This document shows, in pieces, positions 24,456 to 35,879 of a stretch of DNA of 64,000 bases (position 1 is its first letter; each line of letters begins with the position of its first letter). The stretch is from contig JAQFVV010006475.1 in the NCBI GenBank assembly GCA_028023455.1, positions 1,178,001-1,242,000 of the forward strand. Direction: 5' to 3'. Position numbers and translations under genes: made by a program. The notes beneath the pieces were generated by a model. It made no database searches. It was not told the DNA's origin and saw only the letters and a list, made by a program, of their open reading frames with translations. The DNA comes from Epiperipatus broadwayi. Lineage: Eukaryota > Onychophora > Udeonychophora > Euonychophora > Peripatidae.

Positions 24456-25087
24456 TATCTTTATATTTTCATTTAAGATTCAGGTAGCATATGTGTTTCT
24501 ATTTCCATGAATATTATCTCTTGATTCATCATTATTGCATCAATTTATTTATTAAATACATTTTATATCAAAATATTATTAAATTAATTTATATAATTTT
24601 ACCTTATAATATAACTATAAAGTATTGTTTTGCCCATACTCTCTTTTTCTCAACACTCACATATACTATATTAACTTTCTAAGCATATTTCTTATTGACA
24701 TCATTTTTAAAAAATACATTAAACATATAAAATATATTAATATATCAGAATATCCAAATCAAATACATTTAATTTTATTATCTTATCACTAAGCTTAACA
24801 TCTAATATTACATTCACATTAATATTAACAATAATAACCAAAGAAAAAGAGAAAAAAATATATGATTTTCCTTTCTATTTATCCCTCCTCCTAGTTCTGC
24901 ATCATTATAGTCTTCAGCATGATACTTCACACTTCATCGTGAGTTACTAATTTTATTTCTCCACTTGCAAGTAATTTCTAGTTATTTTAAAAATATAAGC
25001 CTTCTAATATATTTTATCAAGAACATCCCTTTTTTGATATAATATATTATTTTAAAATTTAATTCTAAAGATAAATTTTACTTATTT

Positions 25088-25108
25088 TAAATAATAATAA
25101 TAATAATA

Positions 25109-25143
<35 letters not shown>
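25088..25143. repeat. (AAT)n/(ATT)n palindromic microsatellite
   Basis: About seven AAT units turn into about eleven ATT units, making a near-perfect A/T hairpin. On the - strand it directly follows the 3' end of the LINE, so the ATT half is best read as that element's (AAT)n tail and the other half as microsatellite target. Confidence 0.8.
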
Positions 25144-25145
<2 letters not shown>

Positions 25146-27636
25146 TTCAATTCAATTCATTTATTTACCATACAAAACTACAGCATAAAGCCGATTACAG
25201 TATTGCACCATAACAAATATATAAATACATAAATGAGTTTAAATGACAAATTATTAATATAATTATGTGCCATATTTCAATAAAAGATAATTAACACATT
25301 TAAAAATCTAAAGTAAAATTAAATATCAGCATATAAACAATTATTATTAAGACATTAATAGTAACAAATAAATAAAAGGGATAAATATAAAGCACATAAC
25401 AAAATAAAAAAAACAAAAAACAATTTAATATATATATATAAACAAAATCAAGTTAAACCAATCAAATCTGACATTTAAATTTAATAGCATTACAAAATTG
25501 ATTATAATCTAAATTGAAGTAATTAATATTGCTACAAATCTGATTATATAAAGATGGAAGCCTAAACAAAGGAGAAAATCTAAGAACATTGGAATGACAA
25601 GTTTTAATGTAACAAACAAAAGCAGACCGAGTATCATGCACATGAGATCTAATTATAACAATAGAAATTGTATTAGATAAAAGAACTATTTTATTAACAA
25701 GTTTATAAAGATATTTAATATCTCTATATTGTCTTCTAGAAGAAAGATGAACAGTTTTATTTCCCAAAGAAACATATTTAGAAAACTTATTATACACTGA
25801 TTGTAATAAATTACATCCCTGTTTAGAGCTAGGATTCCAAATGACTGAACAATATTCAATGATGGGAAGAACCAATGATAAAAATAATTTAAATTTTGTA
25901 TCACCATTGAAATGATAACCAAACCTTAGAATAGTACCTATAATTTTTAAAGCCTTACCAATAATCATTTCCAAATGAGGAAGAAAGGATCCATTACTAG
26001 AAAATATAACTCCCAAATCTTTTTGGGATTCAACAGAAATAATTTTGTGAGAATTAATAAAATAAGAAAAATGCAAAACTTCATATTTTTTAGAATACGA
26101 GACTAAGGAACATTTACTGAAATTAACAGTCATATTATTTAGATCACACCAAGCACTAAAATTATCTATATCATTTTGAAGAAGAGTGCAATCAAACACA
26201 GATGTGATTCTTCTAAAGATTTTACAGTCATCTGCATAGCACAAAAGATAAGAAGAATTTAAGCAATCCTTAAGGTCATTCATATAAATGTTAAAAATCA
26301 TAGGTGCTAAAATACTACCCTGAGGAACCCCCAAATTACATTTAAAATTAGATGAAATATTATTATTAAATTTAATGTATGCAGTACGACCATGAAGAAA
26401 GGATTGAAACCAATAAACAAGCTTAGTAGAAAAACCCATTTGATATAATTTGTGAAGAAGAATACTGTGGTCTACTTTATCAAAAGCTCTTGATAAATCA
26501 AAATAAACAACATCAAGTCTCTGCTGGTCTTCAATTGCATGAGCTATATGATCATAAATTGTTAACAAATTAGTTTCTACAGATCTATTAGGTATAAAAC
26601 CATGCTGTGAAGAAGAAATGAGTTTACTAACATCTAAAATAATTTTATTATAAACACACCTCTCAAAAATTCTAGCAATAGTATGTAAAACAGAAATAGG
26701 TCTATAGTTATTAATACAATCACGTGATCCATTCTTAAAAATTGGGACCATGTTGGCACACTTAAGCACATTAGGAAAAACACAAGAGTTAAGTGATAAA
26801 TTAAAAATAAATGCAAGAGGTACTGCAATAAATTCAGCTAGCCCTTTGTAAATAAATGAAGGAATATTATCATTTCCCAAACTAGAATGAATTTTAAGTC
26901 GCTTAATAGCCATAACAACATCATCCTTAGAAATATGGTCAATCATACAATGAACAGTTGAAGAATTACAAAATAATGCAATATTTGAAGATATTGTATC
27001 ATGTGATGAATATACATCAGCAAAATGTTTTGAAAAGTCATTTGCACTTAAAGTGAAACCATGAGTAGCTTGAACCCTTTTCTTACCCAAACCAGACTTA
27101 TTAATGAAATCCCAAAATTCTTTAGGGTTAGAAGAAATATTAACCTCAATTTTTTTAATATAATTCTGCAAATCTCTTTTATAAACATGCTTCACCAATC
27201 TTCTGAAATTAACAAAATTATTATAAAAAAAGATATTCTGTGTTTTAAAATAAAGTCTACGATGATAAGACTTCCTTTTAATAATTTTGATAAGATCGCA
27301 TGAAAACCAAGGAGGAAAACCCTTATAAAAAGGCCGCTTATTGGGAATATACTAATCAATAAAACTATTAAGAATCTTTAAAAACCCATCCAAGCAATGA
27401 TTTACATCATTAAAAGAATACAAAAAATTCCAATTAACCTTAGAAAAGTTACAAAAATCAATATAATTACCCTTCCCATAATCCTTTCTTGAAATATTAG
27501 AAAAATTAATCTTTGAGTGACAAACGTTAATATAAAACTCAAAAGGTGGATGATGAGCATCAATAGGAAAATTAACAGAAACAACTTGAAAATTACTAAC
27601 TACTGTTGAATTACATAAAATATAATCCAAAGTATG
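25144..27636 (-). mobile_element. 5'-truncated Jockey-like LINE
   Basis: It contains the end of the endonuclease domain, the whole RT domain and about 320 bp of 3' UTR on the - strand. The 5' end is cut inside the endonuclease next to a GAT/AAT microsatellite (27637-27667), and the 3' end runs into an AAT-type microsatellite. This fits target-primed insertion with 5' truncation into a microsatellite. It is antisense to the CEP83-like gene. Related, more decayed copies are at 13310-13905, 45740-47620 and 47625-50720. Confidence 0.9.
25462..27630 (-). pseudogene. LINE endonuclease end and reverse transcriptase, one in-frame stop
   Basis: The frame starts at 27630 with the last endonuclease strand, LDYILCN-like, and AHHPPFEF (the SDH-type motif). 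It meets one TAG at 27352-27354, then continues in the same frame through FPPWFSCDL and the 578-codon block beginning at 27198. RT motifs in order are NYRPISVLH, QHGFIPNRS, FDLSRAFDKVDHS, GVPQGSILAPMIFNIY, CYADDCKIF and KDLGVIFSS, then the C-terminal PIIEYCSVIWNPSS block. This is the order and spacing of Jockey-superfamily LINEs. YADD is intact. Apart from the TAG and missing 5' part the frame is clean, so this is the youngest LINE in the window. Confidence 0.92.
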
Positions 27637-27667
27637 ATGATGATGATAATAATAATAATAATAATAA
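27637..27667. repeat. GAT/AAT microsatellite at the LINE 5' end
   Basis: (GAT)4 followed by (AAT)n directly abuts the truncated 5' end of the LINE. With the AAT/ATT tract at the other end, it suggests insertion into a trinucleotide microsatellite. Confidence 0.8.
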
Positions 27668-28624
27668 TGTGATTCTTTTAAAATATGCTCCAGTTAGATA
27701 ATATTATTAAATAGTACTTCTTAAATATTTATATTGTCAAGTAATGAATTATTAATTTATCAAGTTCTCCTTCTTTACATCTTAGGCATAAATTATCCAA
27801 TAATTATATATTTGATTGTAATCATTTTATATAATTTTTGAGTTTTGATATGAGTTTGTAAAAAAAATAATTCTGAGTAGAAATAAAGCTGCCAGTCTAA
27901 GATTTATATTAAAATAACTGTTTATTTTAACAATAGTAACAATAGATAACAACTTATCAAATATTAAATAACATAGTTAAACTCTAAAGTACATATGAAA
28001 TAATTAAAATGTATATACAATTATTTACATCGAAAAATAATTAAATTGTATAAATATACTTCTTTTTAATTTAACACTTATATAAAAATCCTCAAATATC
28101 AAATTCACTATTATCAACATGTATACTTTCTTTCATGTTGATAATTAATGTTACCATCCATGAATTAATTCTTGTGGGTTCAACTTTTTAATCATCTTTC
28201 GTCTAATGATATAATATATTACCTTTTACAATATTTGCATAAAGATACAATACTTTATTACCTTTCATAATATAAATCCATGTAAACTCTTCATAAAATT
28301 TACATATAAAAATTTTGGCTAATGTTATTATAACTTTAAATATAATATTGATATGATATTGAAATAATTAATTGAATCAGGATCCCTTATTAATAAATGG
28401 TCATTCATCCTGCACATTCTTTACTTCCTTTCATTACTTTTTAATTCTTATTTTTGATCTCATAATTTATCTTTTATCATTAAATCAGTTGATTTTACTT
28501 AACTACTAAAATATTAGTTTTGCCTTTATTATTGGTTTTTTTAAAACCAATCTTCTGCTACTTAGGAAGGAAACTATAATATTTCTAAAGAATAACTAGT
28601 CTATATATGATGCTCATTATATAC
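27668..28624. other. A+T-rich spacer
   Basis: No gene is visible. It contains a small perfect inverted repeat (ATCAACATG..CATGTTGAT) at about 28115-28144. Confidence 0.4.
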
Positions 28625-29215
28625 CTTTCTTTACCATATACAAATCTCTATATTAAGAAACTGATTTTTAATAAATTATTACCTCTAAATGTAGGCATGG
28701 GGATCTCCTTTCTTAATGGAATGCTATAATTTGGAAAGTAGTCATTTTTGTGTTAAAGGTTCTACCTCAATATTCAAACTTATCTATTAAGCTTCTCTGG
28801 AAAGTAACGTCCATATCTTGTGGAAATTCACAGTATTCAAGCTTATCTATTAAGCTTCTCTGGAAAGTAACATCCATATCTTGTGGAAATTCCTCTCATT
28901 TCTTCATACCAATGTACATATATGGGTATTACATAGATCAAACCCATTATAATATTTTAATTAGTTCTTCAGGAGGGTATTTTATTCTATCCTGTAATTA
29001 TAAGTTATCTTATTATACTGTATATTTTTAGCATTAACAATCATAAGCTACTTCACAATTAATATTACAATCTCAACTTCCCCTCAAGTATTCTTCTATA
29101 ATATTAACAATTATATTACAAAACAAATCATGTCTTATGACAAATGTCATTATTATACTTTTTATCATACCAAATTGAGATCATAACTATTTTGTTACTT
29201 TACCATTCATTCTCT
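28625..29215 (+). repeat. Dispersed direct repeat, copy 2, with an internal 63-bp duplication
   Basis: This copy matches 23934-24455 and ends at the same TTCATTCTCTTG. It additionally has a 63-bp unit (TATTCAA(A/G)CTTATCTATTAAGC ... TGTGGAAATTC) present twice in tandem, starting at 28771 and 28834. Copy 1 has only one such unit. The 93-codon open frame here (28750-29031) merely reads through the duplication. Confidence 0.8.
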
Positions 29216-30699
29216 TGGTTTTTCTTGAAATAAGCTTTTATTTAATATAATCTATAATAAACATTTATTATCATATTTTTTTACTTAATATTCTTTTATC
29301 AAATATACAACATATGTCTATTCTTCTTTGTAGTTTTATAAAGTTAATTCAAATAATAGAAGTTACTTGAAAGGCTGATCTTTAGTTTATTACAATTTAT
29401 AAACATAGCGCTATATAAATAAGTGCCTCATTTAATTTAAATGATAACTATTTTTATTTGATGTCTCATTTACATTAAACTATTTTAAAGTTTGCTATAC
29501 TAATTTAATTATTTTATGTAAGTTATCATTTTGTATTTATTCTTGCTCTTCATAATTAAGTTATTATTTAAATTAATCAACAAAGTAGAAATAAACAAAA
29601 TATATTTCCCTAGTTAACAGGATTTACACTTTTAATTAATTGAAGTTAAGAATCCTTATTCTTCATGGTTTTTCCAATCATTAATAATAATCATTTATCC
29701 TTGCACTTATTTTTCAATAGCATTTTTAATTGTGAATTGAAGTTTCGGACTGTAATTATATTGTAAATGAAGAAACTTGGTTTAACTTACTCTATTACTT
29801 TTAAACTACTATTAAAGATATTATATTCCTTTCAGCATGATTAATGTATTTATTTTTATTCATTACAACATAAAATATATTAAATTTTTATAATTTTACA
29901 AACTTTTATATGAAACAATGGTTCGCTTTATTTTTATGATTTATATTTCTTCTTTTTCTTTGTTCTCTTTTCTCTCACTCCAGTTCGTTTTCTCTTTTAT
30001 ATATATATGCCCCAACAGCATGACATCAAAAAAACCAATTAACTATATTTCTTTGGTCAATTAAATTGAAAATTAACTAGCAGTTTTTGAATAATTAATT
30101 TGCTGTCTACAATTTAATAATAAAATCAATTAATATTTTTTTAAAACTGGTAAAGTTTAAACAATTTTAGATTAAAACTTAAAATACATTAGCTTTTTAA
30201 TTAATTTAAACCAAGATATTTTAATAATAGTATTTATTCCTGAAATATCATTACCATTACAATCTTTAAAATATATCATTATTTTATACTAAATAAATTA
30301 TTTTACTTTGATTTATTTATCAGAAATCAGTGCAGAAAATAACACACTTTCATCATTTAAAAGATCACTGTAATATAAAATACTAAGATTGAATTTTTTT
30401 CTATTGTAACTTTTACTTAAATCTAACATATTTATACAGGTAAATGGGTTTGCATTTATTAAAATCATTTATATTAAAATTACATAACTGTTAAAAAAAA
30501 TAATTACAAATAAAATATGTGTATTCCTTACCCCCACTGAATTCTCTCTATTAAATTATTTGTGCAAGTTATATTTTTGAAATTTAAAATTTTGGAATAT
30601 AAATATATGTTTTTATATACTCAATCAGCATAATTAACTAATTAAAAAGTTACTATTGTACCAGTCAATCATGTGCTATATAACAACATTTCCACCAAC

Positions 30700-32700
30700 A
30701 CAGTGCAATTAAATTTACTTCTTGGCCCACATGCACAGCAGAGAAGAGATATGAGACTTGAATTAGGGCTGTCGAGGATGAATCCCCAAATAAGATAGAA
30801 GAATTAAAATAATACATAATTATATTAATACATAAAAACCTTTTTATTTTTAATAATTAACCAAAATAAAGATTCAAACTCTGGATAGGATTAAAATATA
30901 CTTTAATATTAATTGATAATGAACACAAACGTATATATAGGCGATTTCACTGTAGAGGGTATAACACTTAATGATTTTTTTTATTTATTGTTAACATGAA
31001 TTCAATATGCCAAAATACTATTTACATGAGGAGTGAAAGATCGATAATTGATTTATACTATTACAAACAATTTGCCATACGGTTAGTTATAACTCCCGTT
31101 TATTTATAGAAAAAATAAAAACTTCTCTTATTTTTGTTTTATATATGTATTTTTTTTTTACTATTATTAGAGAAGTGAAAATATATTCATATATGGGAAT
31201 GGTTCGTTAATAAAAAAAAAGGTAGGCAGCTTTAAACCAAGCGCACTACAGGAATTTATAAAACATTTCTCTAAACGTGATTCACAGTTTTCTTACTATT
31301 ATGACTTTTTGGGATGAAACAGGCATAGAAAGGTTAAATATATACATAGGAAAGCCCAGCTGGCCAAAGAATAACTTCGTCATTTGAGTATTTTCGCCAA
31401 GAAGGTGTGCATTCGCGCATATGGCGAAGTGATACAAAAGTTGAGGTAGGTCTGGTGATATGATAAGCCGGCATATGGTATTCCGCATAGAGCATCCAAT
31501 ACTTTAGCCTCATGTCCTACAGGGAGTATAATCCCTGATTATGACCAATTTTTAAAATGAAGGGAAAACTTAGGAAAAGCTTGGATAACTTCAGATTCTC
31601 GAAAGTTTCCGAATGACAAAGCATTTACACTTTATAGAAATGTTGAAATATGCCAGCAATACAATATACATATGAAAATAAAACTAATGTTTAATATTAC
31701 AACTTTAAACAGTTTAATTCTCTGTGCATAATGGCTTTGCATGATAGTGAATCATGCTATGAATATCAAATAAGACATTTATTTAATTAGTCATTTAATA
31801 CTTTCCCGTATATGCTTCAGACAAAATTAAAGCTTCGAGTTATTTGGCCATTTGGGTGGTTACAGTGATTAACATTTAATTCTAAATTGCGATCTTTCAT
31901 GAACAAAATCAAAACAAAATTAAATAAGAGAGTTCTTGAACAATCAACCCCACAAGTCTTTTTTAACATAAACATTAAATCTTACAGGGAATGAGTGATA
32001 AATAAATTATTATCATTATAATTTACTTTACTTAAAAAAAAACAATTATAGATCAAACTTGTGAGGTTGAGCTGAATTGGCATACTAAATAGAAAACTTT
32101 AAAATGCTGTAGAAAATATATAATAGTATTAAACAAAATGCACAGACTCAAAGCTAGAATAAAGGTGAAATCAGAGTTAATGTTATAAGAAATATAGTAC
32201 AGATTATAGAGGTTTTACAGGCAGAGATTATGTATCAATATTAAAAAAAACCATTAATTAGTATATGTAGGCAAGCACGGACAACTTTACTTAGATATTG
32301 GACTGTTACCTAAGCATACTCTGAATCAATGGCTGGATGGTTCATTCTCTGGGTTTAGATTTATGGGGATCAGCTTGGTGGTCAGCAATCTTGGTCATTA
32401 CCACTTTTTCATTGGTAACAGCATTCTTTTGTGACAGGAGCTTTATGGTAGCATTCTGGAGACAGCCCCAAGAGGCACAGGAAAGATAGTTTGGCCTCCT
32501 ACTCGACTGGCATTCTGGAATCACTTGTCACTCTAAATTCTTTTCTTGTTGTTCTCGTCAGGAAAGAAGAAAAGGAAAAAAGTGAAGAGCAAAGAGAAAA
32601 GTGCCCTTATCTCCAGTCTACTCTATTTATATGCCCCAAACTATTACAGGAATGCCTCTGTTCATTGACCCAGAGGCAGATAAGACAATAAATTTCTTAC
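30700..32700. other. Cluster of G+C-richer segments, unclassified
   Basis: Segments near 30720-30790, 31240-31660 and especially 32280-32700 have visibly more G+C than the flanks. The last one contains an inverted repeat GCCTCTG..CAGAGGC near 32653-32675. Small frames at 31282-31488 (-), 32342-32524 (-) and 32491-32691 (+) show no familiar motif. Remnants of a transposon class I cannot name are the likeliest explanation. Confidence 0.35.
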
Positions 32701-33185
32701 CAAATTGCAGCCCATTCTTAATTAAAAGTAAAATATAAGAAGCTGATAAGGTTCAAATCACATTCCAGCCCAATAGAATTTAGGAATAAAAATAAATGAA
32801 ACAAAGAACTTTCATTAGCAAAATATATTTAGTTAAAATGATTAATTTATAAAAGGTAAAAACCCTAAAAAAAACTATGATAAAAAAATATTTTAATTAA
32901 TGAAAGCCAAGCTTTAAAAATATTTAATTAGTGAAGCAAAACTTCACAATGGGTTATTTTGAACCTGCCATCTTGGTTATATCTTCTTTCTTTTATATTT
33001 CTACAAAACTGAAATTTAAACACAAATAATTTTATAAAAAAAATGACAAACTTTACGTGATTACAAATTTTTCTTTTTACAAAAAAATATAAGATCAAAA
33101 TATTTAAAAGTAACAAAATAACCAAATCAAAATTATAAATATTTGTTATACATGAAAGTTTTTGCATATTATAAATATATATACG

Positions 33186-33325
33186 TCACCGTGTAGTAGG
33201 TGATGGCACTGTTAGTAAATTAAATGATTGCTGGGTTTGAACCTGTAGATTGTTAGTTTTTAGAAAGGAAAACATCAAGCTCACTCTGACTACAGAGTGA
33301 CTGCTTTACTATATATATATATAAT
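33186..33325 (+). mobile_element. Possible tRNA-derived SINE
   Basis: The B-box-like GGGTTTGAACCTG at about 33234-33246 follows an A-box-like stretch (GTAGTAGGTGATGG) by about 40 bp. A short unrelated body (CTCACTCTGACTACAGAGTGACTG) and a (TA)n tail come next. The layout is SINE-like, but no intact tRNA fold is evident and only one copy of this exact form is seen. Confidence 0.35.
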
Positions 33326-34328
33326 CAATAAAGTAAGTCATATATAGTCTATCTCAATGAAAAGAACTGATTCTCTCCAAGCTGCCTGCAGTTGTTATTC
33401 CTGAATCAACATATATGTGTTATGAGTGACATGGTTTAGTATTTACTATAAAAAGTTTAATGTGCTTATGTGTTTCATACCATTGTCAATCATCAATACT
33501 CTTCCTGCCATCACAAATTTTCTAAACTGCTTAAAAACATTGTGACTCATAACTTCACTGCTATGTGCAGTTTGAATCATTTTGAATATTTCAATAGCAG
33601 TTTTGCTTAATTTAAACAAAATTTAATGCAAACACATTGTTCCAGCATGGATTAAAGTATGAAATGCACTAATTTTCATAACATATGTTTCAGATATGAT
33701 AGTTATTAAATTTTTTGTGGTGAATAGTTTGTCTGTGTATACATAACACATTCATTGATTCAGTCATGGGATAGCAGTCAGCTTGAAATGAAAACCAATC
33801 ACTTTTTATTAAAATATATGTTTATTTGTAATGCATGATTAATTATTTAAAAGTAGTTATCTTTGTTCATGTTTTACACTTATTGAAACCTCAAAGCAAT
33901 GAGAAGAGTTATTAAACAAGTCCCAGAATAGCCCTTCTTTCTAAAAGTGGTATCTAGTACCCTGACCAATAAGTGTTCAATATGAATAACTTTTATCAAC
34001 TACAGTATTTAGGATTACATGATGTATCTAGAATTATAATTTTAAATAACACATGATTATGAAAAATAATAACTAGCACAAAGTTCTTGCTTTTGTCATC
34101 AGCAGTAGATTAAAGGTTAATTATTATTTATGTATTTTTTTTATTGCTTTCTTACCTATTACAATTCAGTTGTTTGTCACAATTGCTATTCCAACTATTT
34201 TTATTAACCATTTTCCCATTAAGGTAATGATTTTATTTTCTAATCAAGTTTTGTTCTTAACTATGTATTGTGTATGTTAAAAATTATTACTTTTAAGTTA
34301 TTATAATTTTCAATATTTTTTTTAATAG
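33326..34328. other. Intron end before CEP83-like exon B
   Basis: A+T-rich sequence with no other gene seen. It ends with the pyrimidine tract and AG that define exon B. Confidence 0.5.
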
Positions 34329-34478
34329 GTTAGAATTAGAAAGTAAAATTCAAGAGTTAGAAAGATACAAAATTGATGAAAGTAATCAAAGGCAAATTGA
34401 TGTTAAAAAAGCTGAAGATAATGCCAGGCTAGCTATTCACAATAAAGAATTACTTGAAAAGGAATGTAATGTGTTACG
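34329..34478 (+). CDS. CEP83: CEP83-like exon B
   Basis: This 150-bp exon follows the acceptor TTTTTTTTAATAG and ends at a consensus donor GTAAGT at 34479. Its first G completes the codon left open by exon A, giving AEKLELESK across the junction, which corresponds to DEKLELENR in vertebrate CEP83 as remembered. The remainder is charged coiled coil (IQELERYKIDESN, then ELLEKECNVL) without a break in frame. It ends with two bases of an arginine codon completed by exon C. The A/B and B/C joins both preserve the frame and the family alignment, which is why I accept such a short, low-complexity exon. Confidence 0.85.
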
Positions 34479-35879
34479 GTAAGTAACTTACATATGTATA
34501 CATATTGCTATATTATGAGAAGTTTTATAAAATTATGTTAAACAAGGTGACTCATTTTAAATAAAGTTTGTGAATTGACATTTATTAATGTATTATGTCT
34601 GCCTTTATTTCAGGCCACTGAAGGCAATGATTAGAACATTATCTCTTTAGGATACTTAAATATGAGAATGTTTCAAGTTACACTCAAATATATTCTGCTT
34701 AAAGTAATTTGATTTCTATTTTCAGCATCATTTTTTTTTTCTCATGTGTCATAGATTCTACCTTAAAAACCTCATCTATGAATTGCTTAATACTAAATCA
34801 TTCACCCATATTTGAAACTTGCATTAAAGAATTTTTATTTTAAAAAATTCTTGGATTTGTAAGCAGTTTTAGATGTCATAATAACCTGACTGAAATTCTC
34901 TGACACTGCTTTTTTTTTTTTTTTTTTGAGTCAAAATGAAAAAGTAATTACATAAAAATATAGATTTAAGTCTTTTGTTCATAACTGTACAAGTATCTTA
35001 GATATATTATTTTACTTTGAAAGCATGCTAGGCAGTAATAAAGCTAAATATTTTTTAAAAAACTATCTTTTCTATGAGTATTTTCATTTTACCAGAACAA
35101 ATCTTTAGTATATAATTTGTACAAATAAATAACATCTAAGAAAAAGTATATATATATATTGTGCCCTTTTGTATGGGTCACCATTTAAGTTTTGTGCTAA
35201 TCTAGTAGAAAATTTTAAATTTAAGAAGTGTTTTAAAAATGTGATGTTGACTTTGCTTGTGGTAATGTTACCATAGGTTTAATTAGATCAATCTATGAGT
35301 ATTTGATATGTGAATTGTGTTGGTATTGAGAAGATATTTAAAAATGATGATGATTATGATGTAATACTGCATTAATAAAATTAATGACAAATGTTTGAAG
35401 CTAAAGTATGTAAAAGACAAATTAAAATTAGACAAAGATATTTATTTAATTTAAAATATATGTTAAAAGTAAATAGAAATATTTTAAATTATAAGTACTC
35501 AAATTGAGATTAATATTTGATTTTAATCATATCAAATAATTATTTTAAAATCTGATATAATATCTTATTTATTTTTAAAAAATAAATATTTATTTTAAAA
35601 AAGCAATTGTTAAGTTATTTTTAGATTATGGGAAGCGTTTCTTGTATTGTAAAGACAGATGTTAATTAGAGATACATACACACATGCTTGGAAGCTTTCT
35701 CATAAAGTTGCAAAAACTATTTTAAAATTATGTTGTGAAATTTATAAATAATACGTGAGTTATCACGAGATAAAAATAAAGATATTAATGTAGAATATTA
35801 AATCTGATTTTTAAAAATATTGTCTTAAAAATATAACGTATTTAAAAAGATTTAATTTATTTTAAATGATCTTATAAAA

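Larger units (their letters stand above)
19419..34328 (+). other. CEP83-like intron, 14,910 bp
   Basis: The donor GTAATC at 19419 and the acceptor ..TTTTTTTTAATAG ending at 34328 bound this intron. It holds a LINE tail (21352-22165), small duplications (23095-23385), a 520-590 bp direct repeat pair (23934-24455 and 28625-29215), a 5'-truncated LINE (25144-27636), G+C-richer unclassified segments (30700-32700) and a SINE-like unit (33186-33325). The parts 19419-21351, 22166-23094 and 29216-30699 are A+T-rich with nothing else I can identify. Confidence 0.75.
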
